Assembly: GCA_963978905.1 (NCBI GenBank)
Contig: OZ022259.1
Coordinates: 17,458,068 to 17,522,067, forward strand
Direction of reading: 5' to 3'
Source: Trichostrongylus colubriformis
Taxonomy: Eukaryota; Nematoda; Chromadorea; Rhabditida; Trichostrongylidae
DNA: 64,000 nucleotides
Shown: piece after piece, positions 47,501 to 57,414 of the stretch
Numbering within the stretch: the stretch's first letter is position 1
Layout of the letters: the number at the start of each line of letters is the position of its first letter
Translations under genes and position numbers: made by a program
The notes under the pieces: generated by a model
Databases searched by the model: none
The model's input: the letters and a program-made list of their open reading frames with translations, nothing else
Told to the model about the DNA's origin: nothing

Positions 47501-50500
47501 GATTTTAGAAAGAATCAGGATCATGGAATTTCAGTGGACGATTCGTTTAAATTTGCTTTTACAGATATCAGCGGTATCCTATGGGAGATGGTCGCCCGAT
47601 ATACTTCGACTCATCGGTTGATCTGACACCTTTATGGGGTAACAAACGCATGGATCATGTTCTCTATTGCCCTACAGGTATGCATCCAGTCATCCATCAC
47701 CTTACAAGTGTTTTCTGCTGACGGAAGAGTCAAAGCTATTCCTCACAGCATCATTGCAGTTCATCTCTCAGGGGTTTCCAGAACGATGGAATATTGGGTA
47801 TTAATCAAAAATAAGGATATTTAATCAAAGTCTAGTTTCAAAATTAGTGACTATGCGAATTTTCAATAAGTCAGTGTGACTCATGAGCATGGAGCCTGAG
47901 GAATCGTCCACGGAAAAATGAGTTTTTGTGTTACCCATATGTTTATGTTGTATTTGGCTAATGTGGGAACTTGGCTAAGGCTTAGCACCACAAAGTACGT
48001 CCGGGTGGGCGGGGCCTTCGAGTAAAAGCCTCGTCCCGTCGTCCGCCGCCGTTTGAAACGATGAGTGGGACTTGCGTCTCCGACCACGGCGGACAACGGG
48101 AGGGGGCTTTTACTCGGAGGCCCCGCCCACACGAACGTATACTTTGTGGTGCTGTATCTCAGCCAGATTCACATTTTTTCGCGTGAAATTTTGCATGAGG
48201 CCCACATTAGGCAAATACAACATAAACATATGGGTAACACAAAAACTCATTTTTCCGTGGACGCTTCCTTTAAAGGCTCAGTAGCTCCTCTCATTCCTGT
48301 TTGACTGAAGATGCACATACGTGACGCATCCCTACAAAAACGATCAACTTCCATTCCACTATAAACTCTCCCCTTCGAACTTTAAAGCATCTACAATAGT
48401 AGAATTTCCACTCTCTCTGTAATATTATATTTTCACGATGTTTTCAGCAATGGTTGCTCTTCCTTCATCAGCTTTACCGAATATTTTGCACGCATCCTAC
48501 TGGGAATCACTGGACACCGCGGCGTTTATACTACGGCAATTCGTCAGAAGTGAAGAATCGATTGCTACCACGCTCTCTGCTAGTCTGAACCACCTCCCAC
48601 TTAAGATAGAGTTACCTCCATTGCAGTGGAAGAGGAAACGGACTAGATTTAAGGTTTGTTTATCGGAGATACCCGCCCAAATGCCTATTTTGTGATTATC
48701 ATCAAGAGGACATTACTATCGACCCACTAAAATTACCGAAACGTAGGTTTCCAACCTATCACCGAATCATCGAGCCAACGACGTCTTAGTGGTAGCCGGC
48801 AGTGAAGTGAATGTAGTGGCCAAGTTTTGTTATGGTCCCATGGACCTCGTGGCTTTGACGAGGGAACAAGTGTCCGTGTTTCTTTGTCCACAAAGGTACG
48901 ATCTGGAATCTTCTATCTACGGAGAAGAATTTCTTTGTTTCTACAAGCTGTCAATTTCTTCTGATCCCTCTTTTAGGGGAGACTGGTATGAAGTTGGAGT
49001 CTATGAGGTGGATTCTCATGGCCGTTTGATGATCTCACTGGGGATGTCTCTTCCATGCGGAATTCATTCACTCAAGGTTAGCTATGTTAAAGTATTGCAA
49101 ATGCACATTTTGCTCTTATCGAGAAGAGAAGGATCGAGCTGAATCGTCATTGGTGGGAGAGCGCTGTGGCGTTCTTGCCACGCCCACTGGGTAGCAAAGG
49201 GCCGAGGCGACACGCTACTATTGCTGTGCAGCTGAAAACAGCCAAACTCCACCTCTACTTGCACATACGTGTAATGTGCCTTAAAAAGTAGTAGTCACTG
49301 CAAAGTGGTCAGCGAATTTTGTTACATCTACTAATGAGACTACACTGAAGGTGCACCACCTGTGTTCTGATTTGTAGATGATCGCCCAAACCCCGCCCAT
49401 CAGCTTGCATTTCACACAGCATGGAAAGTACTTGAAATATTTTAGTCAATGAAATGGCAAAGAGTTTTACAGATGGTGGTGCATGGAGATCGTTCATACT
49501 TGGATTCGTTCGTCGCGGTCGTGCCACTAACAACACAATGTGTGGTGTTTTCCGTCGATGGATCGCTCACTGCTTCGGTTTCTGTAACCGGGAAAGATCC
49601 ACGGGTTCGTCCGGGTGCTGTCGACGTGGTTCGCTATTGGTTTGAGCAGGTAAAACAACAATGACACATTTTTTTGATTTTGCCCTACTTACCAAACTTC
49701 ATTTATAATTTCTTGATCATGAGCAAACAGAGTAGTAAGGAGGGTTAGTACTCATGGTTGGTTACTTGGAGATATTTAACGCAGGTTTTGAAATGGCATG
49801 TGGTCTCGTTCTCTCATCCTTGTTCCTTCTGGGATGCGCCAGAATTCCTGTCTTTCTTAAAAATCATATTGGCAATTGACTAAGATTCAGAAAATACAAT
49901 GAACTACCCAGACCAATCAAGAATGGACGTCAGGACACTCCAGTAGGCGTTCCGTGCAATTGCGGTGTCGCTTACGACAAATGCCTCACTGGTCCCGCTG
50001 TGAACTGACCGCGCTCTAAGCCTCCTGTCATACTTCGCGACTTTGCGATTTCACGGTGTCGCACTTTCGCGCGTGATTCTGCGAGCTTGAGATCTTGCAA
50101 TACCGTAACGTCGCGTGCTGAGCCGCGACACCGCAAAATTGCAAAATTGCGCAATCGCAGAATCACAAAAGCGCAAAATCGCGAAGTGTGACGGACGGGC
50201 CTAGGAGCGCAACCGCCTCTTGCTCGCGTGACCTGACTCAACCGGAAGGTCCTAACGCTCATTCACAAGCCCGATGTGAAAATTGGTATTTTATCTTCCT
50301 TGGCGCGTCTGGCACCAATTAGCTCGCCGACTTCAGAGGATAGAGGGCTTACAGTCCATATTACAGCGCTAGGCAGGGTGGGCCTACGGACTTGGGTGAG
50401 AGTGTATCGAACGTACTCTCGTCTCCTCAGCCTGCTATCACTCCTACCCGGGTACGTACACTTATGTCGAATTTTCGCTTGCGTCGCATTCGCGGCGCCA

Positions 50501-53406
50501 TCAGCACGACTTGCCGAAGTCGATTGCAATTCCGCTCAGGACGCAGTGGGCTGGTACCGTGAAGGATCTTCAAAGACTGCAGGTTGGAAGCCTCTGAAAG
50601 TCGCTCATGTTGTTGTTGTTGCTGTTTTCAACAGATAAAGCTACAAAAGACTCGCTAATTCGCAGTTATGTCGAACTTTCGCGCCTCTCGCCGCGGGCGG
50701 CCGCTCGAAAATTCGAAGTGTACATACCCATCCTGCCCGAGTCCGTAGACCACGCCCTGCTTGCCGCTCTGATAGGGACTGTACTTGGACTGCACGGCGC
50801 ATATTGCGGGATTTGACCTCGGATCATGCTAGTGGGAGCGGCGTCACATGCCACCTGCGTAATCTCCGTCACTAGCTTCCATCGGGTTACGAGTCATGTG
50901 GCACTATCCCCCCGTTTCACAAATCGTTATAGTTTTCAGGGTCAAGTAATACTATATCTCACTGCGCGCCCAGACATGCAACAACGAGTGGTGTCGGCAT
51001 GGTTAGCTCAACATTGCTTTCCACATGGTCTTTTGCTCTTCAATCCATCCTTCTCGACGGATCCATTGAAGCAGAAATCACTGCATCTCAAGCATATAAT
51101 CGATATGGGAATCAGGATACATGCAGCATACGGAAGCAGCAAGGTATGGAATGTTCATTTTTCCACTAGTTTAGGTAATCGTACGGAAACTGAGCAGTTA
51201 CTTCATACCCAATTAGGTAATTTGATACAGTACGCTCACTCGGATCTGTGCAGATGCCATCACCAGGAAAAGCTATGAAAAGGCCAACACATAGGCTAAC
51301 GGCCATCGAGGCCGCTACTGAAGGCACTTATTGTTAGCATGATCATTCTGGTTATACACATTGGGGAAATATGCATAACGTAAAGAATAACGTGTTGCAC
51401 ATGTTGGCGATGCGGGGGGTTTGGGTGATGTCTTATCGCGAGAATAGACGGGGGTGTATCATAGGACCCTCGGATTGGGTCACCGCCACACGTGATTTCC
51501 GTAAACAAGCGCGACAAGTGCCGTCCTGATCCTATTGTGAATTTGATGCTCACTAAAGGGCGCAGTCACCCATTTCAAGTGTCCTGTCGCTTACCGAAAA
51601 AGACGTAAGGCTTCGAAAACGATCCAGTGGTCCAATGCGCTCACAATTATAGACGGTTGACTGTGAAATAGTCAGGTGTGATGTCAGTACTTTGAGACAG
51701 CAGCACCGCCATGCTTGACAAAAGGATAAGAACCGTTGCTCCATCTTCTGGGATCTCGCATACTTTCATTCTACTTCCATACGGAATTGTAGCAACATTT
51801 CAATGCAGTGACCTTTATAGTGGCTTGCAGAGTCCGATATAGAAGTCCATGTTCCATTCTTTCAGACAATGGGTATTTACTCGCCGAGGATGAGGGAATG
51901 ACAGGCCAAGAGGGCTTGGTGTGGCACTAACCCCGATTTAATTTGTGGACCTTGCAAGTGGAACGTACGCGACTTGTCACCATATCGCCTCCATCCTTGA
52001 TCGATGGTGGCACGTTATGGCAAACCAGTCTAATGCCCACTATTGGAGGGAGGAAGAATCTCACCGGCGCGCGTATGTGTGTGCTGGTAACTTCACAGCG
52101 GGTGAGAGTCGATTGGTCAAATTTTCGCATCGCGTCGTCGCACTCGCGGTGCCGTTAGTACGAGTCGTTTGGAATTCCGCTCTGGACGCAATGGGCTGGT
52201 ATCGTAAGGGACCTTTAGAGATAGGCGAACTTCCGAATCTTTTAACCTGCAATCTTTCAAGGTCCCTCCCTTACCAGTCCATTGCGTCTTTAACGGAATT
52301 GCAAACTACTCTGACGGCGCCGCGAGCGAAATTCGACTAATCGACCCTCACCCGTCACAGCCTTCAGCCTTCGCACAACGCAACGGTGAACGGTGATGTG
52401 CTAGCATTATGCTTTGATGAGGGTAACCTAGCTGTCATTTCACCAACGTCTGAGATGGCTAGTCCGTTTCTAAGCGCATGGTTATGCACCAGACGGATGA
52501 ACATGCAGGTTCCTGGAGCTTTCAAATTCCAAAGCTCTGGCGCATCCATACGGCTGGGCAGGCTCGGCACCCCCGGAGGGACCATCACTCGCAGCTATCA
52601 CATAAAAGGGTTGCCACAGCACTGTGTACTCGCCCTTAGTGTAACAGCAACGTGCCAGTGAGGACTCCCTCGTTGGAGCGCACAGGTAGCAACATAGGCC
52701 ATCGTACATCATCGCGCCGCTGGCTGTGACGTCAGTTAACACGCGCCGCATGCGCACGTCGGTCAGTTATTACGTGGAGCCCCCAAAAACAGGGACAAAA
52801 TGAAGGCATCGCTTTGCTGGTTTTGGGAAGGTTTTTAGCATTTGTTGTCGACCTAGATAAGACCAAAAATCGTGGCGCCTACACCCTTTGGGAATGGTGC
52901 TTTCTTAATCTGGTCAATAAATAGCCAACTTTTGATGATTTTTGTGTAAGGTAAAGCTAGTGAAGAGTTATGATTCATTTTTGCCACGTATCAAAGTGGT
53001 ACTAAACGACGCTCATCACTGAAAGCAATCAGATTAGCGCGAGTTACGGTAGATGCTTTGATCAGCTTAAGCTATTCAGCCACTAATCTGAAATTCTACA
53101 TCATATCTGAAAGCTGAAGAAAAACATCTATTTTAAGGATGTCGCCGTGTATTGTGGCGCAGGGGTCGATCCAAAACGGATCGTATCAGTATCAGGTACT
53201 CGTCGCCGGGCTTGTATCAGTGTCGGTGAGTTTATTTGTTAACCAGTTGAAGAGGCTGTTTGGGATATTTCAACAAAAACCCAGATATTTCAGAAAGCTA
53301 TTCTAGTCATCTGGAGGAGCTCACCAACGGTGCATCTATATTATCACAACCTGTTGAGTTGTCGGAGCAGATCAACACCCTAGGACTTGCAACGTCACAT
53401 CGGTGA
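20533..53406 (+). CDS. pitp-1: Class IIA phosphatidylinositol transfer protein (RdgB/Nir/PITPNM family)
   Basis: The family moves phosphatidylinositol and phosphatidic acid between ER and plasma membrane. I join 23 exons, all phases fitting: 20533-20610, 28628-28760, 33390-33471, 40585-40726, 40779-40893, 41372-41433, 42251-42417, 42565-42755, 43076-43193, 45120-45309, 45378-45455, 46476-46595, 46663-46824, 46920-47013, 47067-47190, 47565-47677, 48448-48653, 48747-48895, 48977-49076, 49473-49649, 50940-51143, 53138-53225, 53294-53406: about 1001 residues. The PITP domain (1-258) starts [20 protein letters not shown] and contains [40 protein letters not shown] and [12 protein letters not shown]. 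Next come an acidic FFAT-like LYFDCND (293-299), a DDHD region (GDTLGG at 457; [20 protein letters not shown]) and an LNS2 domain (about 809-964). Intron 1 is 8 kb with a GC donor (CAG|GCAAGT). The end is uncertain: TGA at 53404-53406 overlaps a possible donor CG|GTGAGA. Confidence 0.93.
21205..21310 (+). repeat. tRNA-derived repeat (SINE-like) in pitp-1 intron 1
   Basis: TATAGTGTAGTGGTTAAAAG looks like an A box of the tRNA-Asp/Glu type, and CGGTTCAATTCTCGG about 80 bp later looks like a B box. The intervening arms do not fold into a tRNA, so a tRNA-derived element is the better reading. Confidence 0.4.
23960..24045 (+). repeat. tRNA-derived repeat in pitp-1 intron 1
   Basis: GATGACGTAGTGGCAAGAAT resembles an A box and GTGTTCGATTCCTACTC a B box, about 55 bp apart. 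There is no acceptor stem closure, so a tRNA-derived relic is more likely than a gene. Confidence 0.4.
27350..27551 (+). other. Unrecognised open segment in pitp-1 intron 1
   Basis: A stop-free frame of about 65 codons without a Met contains [17 protein letters not shown] and [17 protein letters not shown] and ends at a TGA. The composition looks protein-like, but I recognise no family and see no convincing splice sites. It may be a decayed retrogene or transposon fragment, or chance. Confidence 0.2.
28921..30253. repeat. Foldback element of about 1.33 kb with inverted arms, pitp-1 intron 2
   Basis: The left arm (about 28921-29095) and right arm (about 30077-30253) are inverted and diverged: CCACGCGATTATCAG, GTAAGTCCTCGGATAATTGC, CTCAGACTGCA, TGAACACAACCGAGCCACGC all have complements in order. 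The core holds a tandem array (29382-29880). No transposase is seen. Confidence 0.65.
29382..29880. repeat. Degenerate tandem array, about four units of 110-130 bp
   Basis: Units begin GTCGATATTGATTGAAAATA (29382 and 29502), then GTCGACATCGATCGAAATCA (29665) and a fourth, more diverged unit near 29775. Each carries GGCTGGAAACGG-like and ATGGACCATACCACTGAGTG-like segments. The first two copies are most alike. Confidence 0.65.
30695..30860. repeat. Single arm of the TTAA foldback family
   Basis: CACATTCCAGGATTAT, CTAGGCTGTACCTTCACC and AGCCAAAGAAGCCAGCGCGA follow the order of the left arm of the element at 9979-10455. There is no matching second arm, so this is a truncated copy. Confidence 0.5.
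32489..32985. repeat. Diverged direct duplication in pitp-1 intron 2
   Basis: A unit of about 200 bp (32489-32690) recurs at about 32810-32985: GGGGGT, GTCATATGTC, GATTAAAGGAGCG, AACAGGCTCCGCCTTTCA and CAGACCCCGCC are shared in order. Within the first copy CTTCGCCGAACAATGACTGA is itself duplicated back to back (32636 and 32663). Confidence 0.6.
35280..36396. repeat. AAAGGAATCG-ended foldback, copy interrupted by a second transposon
   Basis: The left end AAAGGAATCGTAC and right end CACAATTCCTTT match the intact relative at 47898-48269, as do the inner TTTATGTTGTATTTGCC and GGCGGACGACGGGGCGGG blocks. A 693 bp element (35652-36344) splits the right arm at a TA; removing it restores GGCAAATACAACATAAA, exactly as in the relative. 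Confidence 0.75.
35652..36344. repeat. TA-flanked foldback nested in the 35280-36396 element
   Basis: The termini TTAGGTCTATGCAGAATAAA and the near complement are flanked by TA on each side. The arms are long (over 250 bp each) and mirror each other up to a centre near 36000, which carries a run of about 15 G at 35942 on one side and CACCACCCCCTTATTCC on the other. The TTAGGT terminus suggests mariner-type mobilisation. Confidence 0.75.
36400..36490. repeat. GGCCGCTTCCATACTTTGCG hairpin MITE with TTA duplication
   Basis: A near-perfect 91 bp hairpin with TTA on both sides (36397-36399 and 36491-36493). It abuts the end of the 35280-36396 element. Confidence 0.85.
37436..37588. repeat. GGCC-family MITE, diverged copy
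   Basis: The left end GGCCATACTATGCGG is degenerate and the right end GGATATGAACGCGGC is better kept. The interior TGCACCTCCTCCGTGCCATTC matches the interior of the copy at 61866-62099. Confidence 0.55.
39047..39553. repeat. Tc1-like MITE, CAGTAGCGCTCAAAAGTCTT family, copy 1
   Basis: A 507 bp element has inverted ends CAGTAGCGCTCAAAAGTCTT and GGAGACTTTAAGCGCTACGG, flanked by TA. A 506 bp copy lies at 60732-61237. The interior carries CAAACACTT...GTCAAATTTGGTCAAGTAGA near the right end, shared by both. No intact frame is present. Confidence 0.88.
41614..41886. repeat. GTCGCACTCGCGGCGCC foldback family, copy 1
   Basis: ATGACAAAAAATCGCTCCGC at the left faces CCTTGCGATTTTTTGACATAA at the right. 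The internal block GTCGCACTCGCGGCGCCATC, then AGTACGAGTCGTTTGGA, recurs at 50463-50740, 52097-52366 and inside 58769-59253. Lies in pitp-1 intron 6. Confidence 0.6.
43501..43708. repeat. 208 bp foldback MITE in pitp-1 intron 9
   Basis: The left arm GTTGGGACACACGAATCTAG and onward for 52 bp is mirrored at the right end (CTAGATTCGTGTGTCCCAAC) with few mismatches. The AT-rich loop is unique. I see no second copy in the window. Confidence 0.8.
44449..44622. repeat. GGCC-family MITE in pitp-1 intron 9
   Basis: Starts GGCCGCGTTCATACTCACTG and ends AGAGTATGAACGTTGCC. The interior GCAGCGAGGCAGAGTGACAC matches the family. The flanks no longer show a clean TTA duplication. Confidence 0.6.
45848..45975. 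repeat. Tandem tRNA-like/MITE units in pitp-1 intron 11
   Basis: CCTCATTAGTATAACGGTGC and CCTCATTAGCGAAGCGGTGC, about 60 bp apart, are each followed by GCGTTYWGGCCAC. The first resembles the D-arm of tRNA-Asp. An inverted GGGGTGTGGCCTAAACGC block closes the segment. Confidence 0.45.
47898..48269. repeat. AAAGGAATCG-ended foldback, intact copy
   Basis: A 372 bp palindrome: GAATCGTCCACGGAAAAATG at the left, mirrored as CATTTTTCCGTGGACGCTTC at the right, with the arms continuing inward to a GC-rich centre (GTCGTCCGCCGCCGTTT). It serves as the empty-site reference for the split copy at 35280-36396. Lies in pitp-1 intron 16. Confidence 0.82.
50018..50202. repeat. CGCAAAATCGC hairpin repeat in pitp-1 intron 20
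   Basis: CCTCCTGTCATACTTCGCGA faces GCGAAGTGTGACGGACGGGC. The interior alternates short near-palindromes CGCAAAATTGC and TGCGATTTC. Related to the repeats at 58035-58310 and 59257-59388. Confidence 0.6.
50463..50740. repeat. GTCGCACTCGCGGCGCC foldback family, copy 2
   Basis: TATGTCGAATTTTCGCTTGC at the left faces AATTCGCAGTTATGTCGAACTTT and CTCGCCGCGGGCGGCC at the right. It shares GCGGCGCCATCAGCACGAC, GCAGTGGGCTGGTACCGTGA and GAAGGATCTTCAAAGA with copies 1 and 3. Confidence 0.55.
52097..52366. repeat. GTCGCACTCGCGGTGCC foldback family, copy 3
   Basis: CACAGCGGGTGAGAGTCGAT at the left faces TCGACCCTCACCCGTCACAG at the right, with further pairing inward (AAATTTTCGC against GCGAAATTCG). It lies between the last pitp-1 LNS2 exons. 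Confidence 0.65.
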
Positions 53407-53903
53407 GAATTACGAAATTCTTGCCGAAATTTCAAAATCATGAAACTGTCCAAATCAGTGAAATCTCGAAGAGACCAAACACACATAAGCTCCACCTATC
53501 CACATAAACAACATGGAAACCGACCACTGGCAGGGAGGGGTATGGGCACGTTGATGGAATAAACTGACAATGAGACAAAAAAAAAAATAAGAATACGGGA
53601 ATTGGAATAGAAAAGATGGGGATTGTTGTAAGAAATAATCTGTGTGTATACAGTTCGCTGCCCTGAAGTTCGCTTCCCGAAATTGCTCAGTGATTAGTAT
53701 ACCAATCGATACGTGATCCCATTCGCAAATTCGGCGATTCTCCTCAGGAGCAATTTTATTGGCCTAACCAACAAGTACAAATATTTTTTGTAGATTATTC
53801 AGTTTGGTACAAGCTGTGACTGGGTCTTCAGATTGCTAATAAGACAAAGCGGCAAATACGAACGTGTATCCTGCCGTCGCAAAAGAAAAATCGTCTACAC
53901 TAA

Positions 53904-54930
53904 CAAGGGAAGGACCACAGGTCGAAGTGGCCATTCGGAATAGGATACATATGATCCGACGTATTTTCGGACGCTGATCTCAAATCTGTATTCGAAATTT
54001 GCAAAACGATTCTCTGAGCGGAGTTATGGAGGTTTTTTGAAAAAACAATACTATTGTGGTAGGTTTGGAAGCCCATAGCACGCGAGCCAGACCTTCTTGC
54101 GCAAAACCAGGGAGATTTTCGTGTTCAGGGAGTCAAATTACCCCAGAAGACAAGTTTTTAGCCGATTTGAGAATTTGACCAAATTTCGGAAAAATTTACG
54201 GGCTATAGGGTGGCAGCCCATTGAACAAAGGAGAAGTCGTTGACCCTTGTTTAGGAAATGCTCCTAATTGACGCTTGTTTCGTACATTTAGTGCGATGGG
54301 CAAGTGTAAAAGGTATGTGTGGGCTATCTTGTTCAGGTTGCAGGGTTTTCTGTAGAAGAAAATTCAAAAACTACCACTTTATAACCTGGGCACCCCCAAT
54401 TTTCCGAAGTTGGACCAAAAACTGGATTTGGCTGAAAATTTGCACAGAGGGGTAATTCGACCCCCTGTGCACGAATATCATAATCTCTTCACGCAAAAAC
54501 GCCTAATACGTGTGGTACGGGATTCTCTTCGACTTGGTATCCTTCCCTTGTGAGTAATGTTAGCAGTTATAAATAAAGTGGCAGAGTAATTGATGGGTGT
54601 GATAAGCACCAGTCCAAGGAAACATCCAGAAGTGGAATAAAAGCACTTACTGACAATGAAACACAAAATGCAAAAAAACCCGCACTGGCGGGGAGCAAAC
54701 CCTCGGTCCCTCTCCCGCAGATCCGGAGCACTACCACTGAGCCGCTGAGGCCGTTGGCTACATAGCAACGGCCATGCTGATGAACCGTTCATTCAAAAAA
54801 ACCTCCATAACTCCGCTCAGAGAATCGTTTTGCAAATTCGGAATGCAGATTCGAGATCAGCGTCCGAAAAGAGATCGGACCATATGGATCTCATTCCGAA
54901 TGGCCACTTCGACCTGGGGTCCTTCCCTTG
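53904..54930. repeat. 1 kb TAA-flanked foldback transposon
   Basis: The termini CAAGGGAAGGACC and GGTCCTTCCCTTG have TAA on both sides (53901-53903, 54931-54933). The arms extend inward with GTCGAAGTGGCCATTCGGAA, CGGACGCTGATCTC and AAACGATTCTCTGAGCGGAG, all mirrored. The 3 bp TWA target points to PIF/Harbinger-type mobilisation. No transposase is present. A fragment of the same family is at 6708-6830. Confidence 0.82.
54680..54760 (-). repeat. tRNA-like pseudogene inside the 1 kb foldback
   Basis: On the minus strand GCGGCTCAGTGGTAGTGCTC gives a good A box and D-arm, CTCC...GGGAG an imperfect anticodon arm, and GAGGGTTTGCTCCCCGCC a TPsiC arm with GGGTTTG in place of GGTTCGA. The broken B box makes it a pseudogene or SINE head. 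Confidence 0.45.
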
Positions 54931-57414
54931 TAAGAGGAGCAATGGTTGTGTCTCTGCGTCTTCTGTATCACCCTGTCTCGTTGCCTGCGTCGTCTCTGCA
55001 CCTATACAGCGCCACTCGCCCCGCTGCTTGTTAACGCAGCCACTCCCTGCCGACGGCAACTATAAACGCGGCCTCAAGAAAAGCTAAGCAGTGAGCATCT
55101 TCCACGACTACTCCAACGCTAGCACCGGCCGCGTAGCGACACAGCACGACGCATCAAGTCTTCAAGAACAAACTTCAAAACAGCTCCATCTCTTTGAAAC
55201 TAACCCGCACATTTACTTAGAACACATTTTCCCAATTCTGATTACGCTCATCACCTCATTACCACTTCCCTTAATTCATTAGTATAATCAAAGACATATT
55301 TTGGAGTCTCAATTGTTGTTAAACATCCAGATAATCATAAGATTTGGGGACAGCAAAATATTGAAGTATAATCAAAGAACTTTTCCCAACAAAATAACAG
55401 TAAGAACTGCATAGTTACTCCTGAATTTCAGGAGCGTACAACGGACCACGTCCTTCACTCCACGAGGAGGAAAGTTTGAAAACGAACGCCGGTGACAGCA
55501 GCGAACAAATATCCTCTGAAGGGTTCAAGTCTTTCCCTCGTAATACCTGTGCACGGTTCGTGATTGTTGAACAGCAGCACGACAGCTCCTGTCCATTTCC
55601 TTGACTAGGCTGCTCTAATTCTGCCACTAAATGCAACGAGAAAATGTATGCATTCATGTGCATGGCGCAGAAAGAGGTGCTGAAGTGGGTTTTCTGCTTA
55701 CTGGTCTACCGTCACCTTGTCCAAAACTCTACAAATACCCGTCTCAGGGGAATAATGCACCGTAATTCTCCGATTCCTTGGCATTATATTCCAAGCACTT
55801 GTCGGGTGCAGTTCTACTACTGCTATTCATGCTGCTTACTCCTCTGTTCTTCTTATTTTTTACTGTCCCAAGCGATCGCGATCAGATCTATTCAGATCGC
55901 CTCTTAAGAGGGTTGTATATACATTACTTTTTTCCTAATATTCATCTAATGACCAAATTCATTCCAACCTCACTCAGAGACGGAATTGATTCATATTCTC
56001 TCACATAGTTCTATGCTGGTAGTTGTTTTGTTGTACTATATTCAAACGCTTCCAAAACATTCTTTTTCCGTTTACCCTCTGGGTTCCTTAAGAGCTTTAA
56101 CATTATCCGAGTGAAGTACTCAGTTACCAACAACAGGGCCATATTCGGACCTTGCAACTCGGTGTTTATACTTATCCACAATGCGCACTGTGAGGACGTG
56201 ACATGCACATTCTGGGAAAGGACACACATTCGATACGGACTCCTGGCGGGGGAAAAGAACTAGCGGACGGTGAACCAACCACTCTGAGTGCAAAAACACC
56301 AAGGATCAGCCCAGTGCCCACCACCGCTCCCTCGCTTGAAGGTCAGCAGATTAACGAAGAAAGAAGGGAATGACGAAAATGTCAAGGGTACATGGACACC
56401 CTCAAATAGCCCGGAAAGAGGTAGTTATGGATTATGGGTCATTATTCTCCTTTCACGGACCTGCACTGGTGCTCCGTAGAGCAAAGTGCAGGGTGACTGT
56501 GTTGGGCGGGGCAACGGCCACAGCTTGGCTCTGCCATTGCCCACCCCCCTCGGTGATTCAAAAGCAACTCATTCTCTATGAGGATGGGTTGTGAAAAAGA
56601 ACCACATTTCTCGGGTTTTTGACCGCTTCAATTCGTTCTTTCTCCACTACGGCACTACTCACCATCCCAACTTTTAAATTAGACAATAGACCACACCACC
56701 TCTCCCAGTGCTCTTAAGGATAGGGATTCACAATGCCTCCCCTCATCTTGACTCCACCCGGAACGGCATGCATACGCGACACTCCTGCGAGGAGGCTATG
56801 ACAGGGTGCCACATCCATAATAGGAACCTTATTTTTTGCGCTATGACTAGCTTCCCTTCTCAATGTGCTCGTCGACTCGTGCTCTTCTTTGCTACATTTC
56901 ACCAGTACTCAATCAGGTCCGAATACCGCCCTAACACTTCTCAGTGGCACTTCCTTTTTAGGATCTCTGGGCGGTGCAACTCATCATCTCAAAATACGTA
57001 GAAATTCATTCCAATCACTCAACTTCAGGTGATTTATGCTATTTCATTTTCATGTTTACGAAGTTTACAAATACGACATACAATACAGTACTGATAGTAT
57101 TTACATGTCAAACACTCCATCGAATTTTGAATATAAGGGTCAGTCTATTACTATTTATCAAGTAACGAATGTTATGCAACATGTGTTATTTTTTCAAATG
57201 TGAATATAAATCTCAATAACACTTATTCAATTTTTGTAGATCAAAAAATATGGCTATTGGCATCGCTTTACGAATGCGCCTAGGAGTTCTTCATTGCTGA
57301 AAATGGAAAAATATCAGAATGAAGAACTCAAGCAGCAGAAAAAAAATCAGTCAGATATTGCACAAGTAGAGAATGGGAGGCGAAATAGCACCATTATAGG
57401 GCAAAAAATTGCGC

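Larger units (their letters stand above)
53407..57414. other. Intergenic region after pitp-1
   Basis: Four kilobases without a supported gene. It holds the 1 kb foldback at 53904-54930 and a half GGCC-family repeat ending CTATAAACGCGGCC at 55072. Open frames at 55091-55282, 55644-55907 and 56708-57001 show no motif, no splice support and no codon pattern that I trust. Confidence 0.5.

Noticed and set aside
51465..51536. Possible pitp-1 exon reading [13 protein letters not shown] after a CATAG acceptor
   Set aside because: The exon at 53138-53225 ([20 protein letters not shown]) fits the family position and phase far better and continues into 53294.
51868..51931. Possible terminal pitp-1 exon [15 protein letters not shown] ending in TAA
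   Set aside because: It would precede the 53138 exon, which must come first in the protein; resemblance to the family's C-terminus is superficial.
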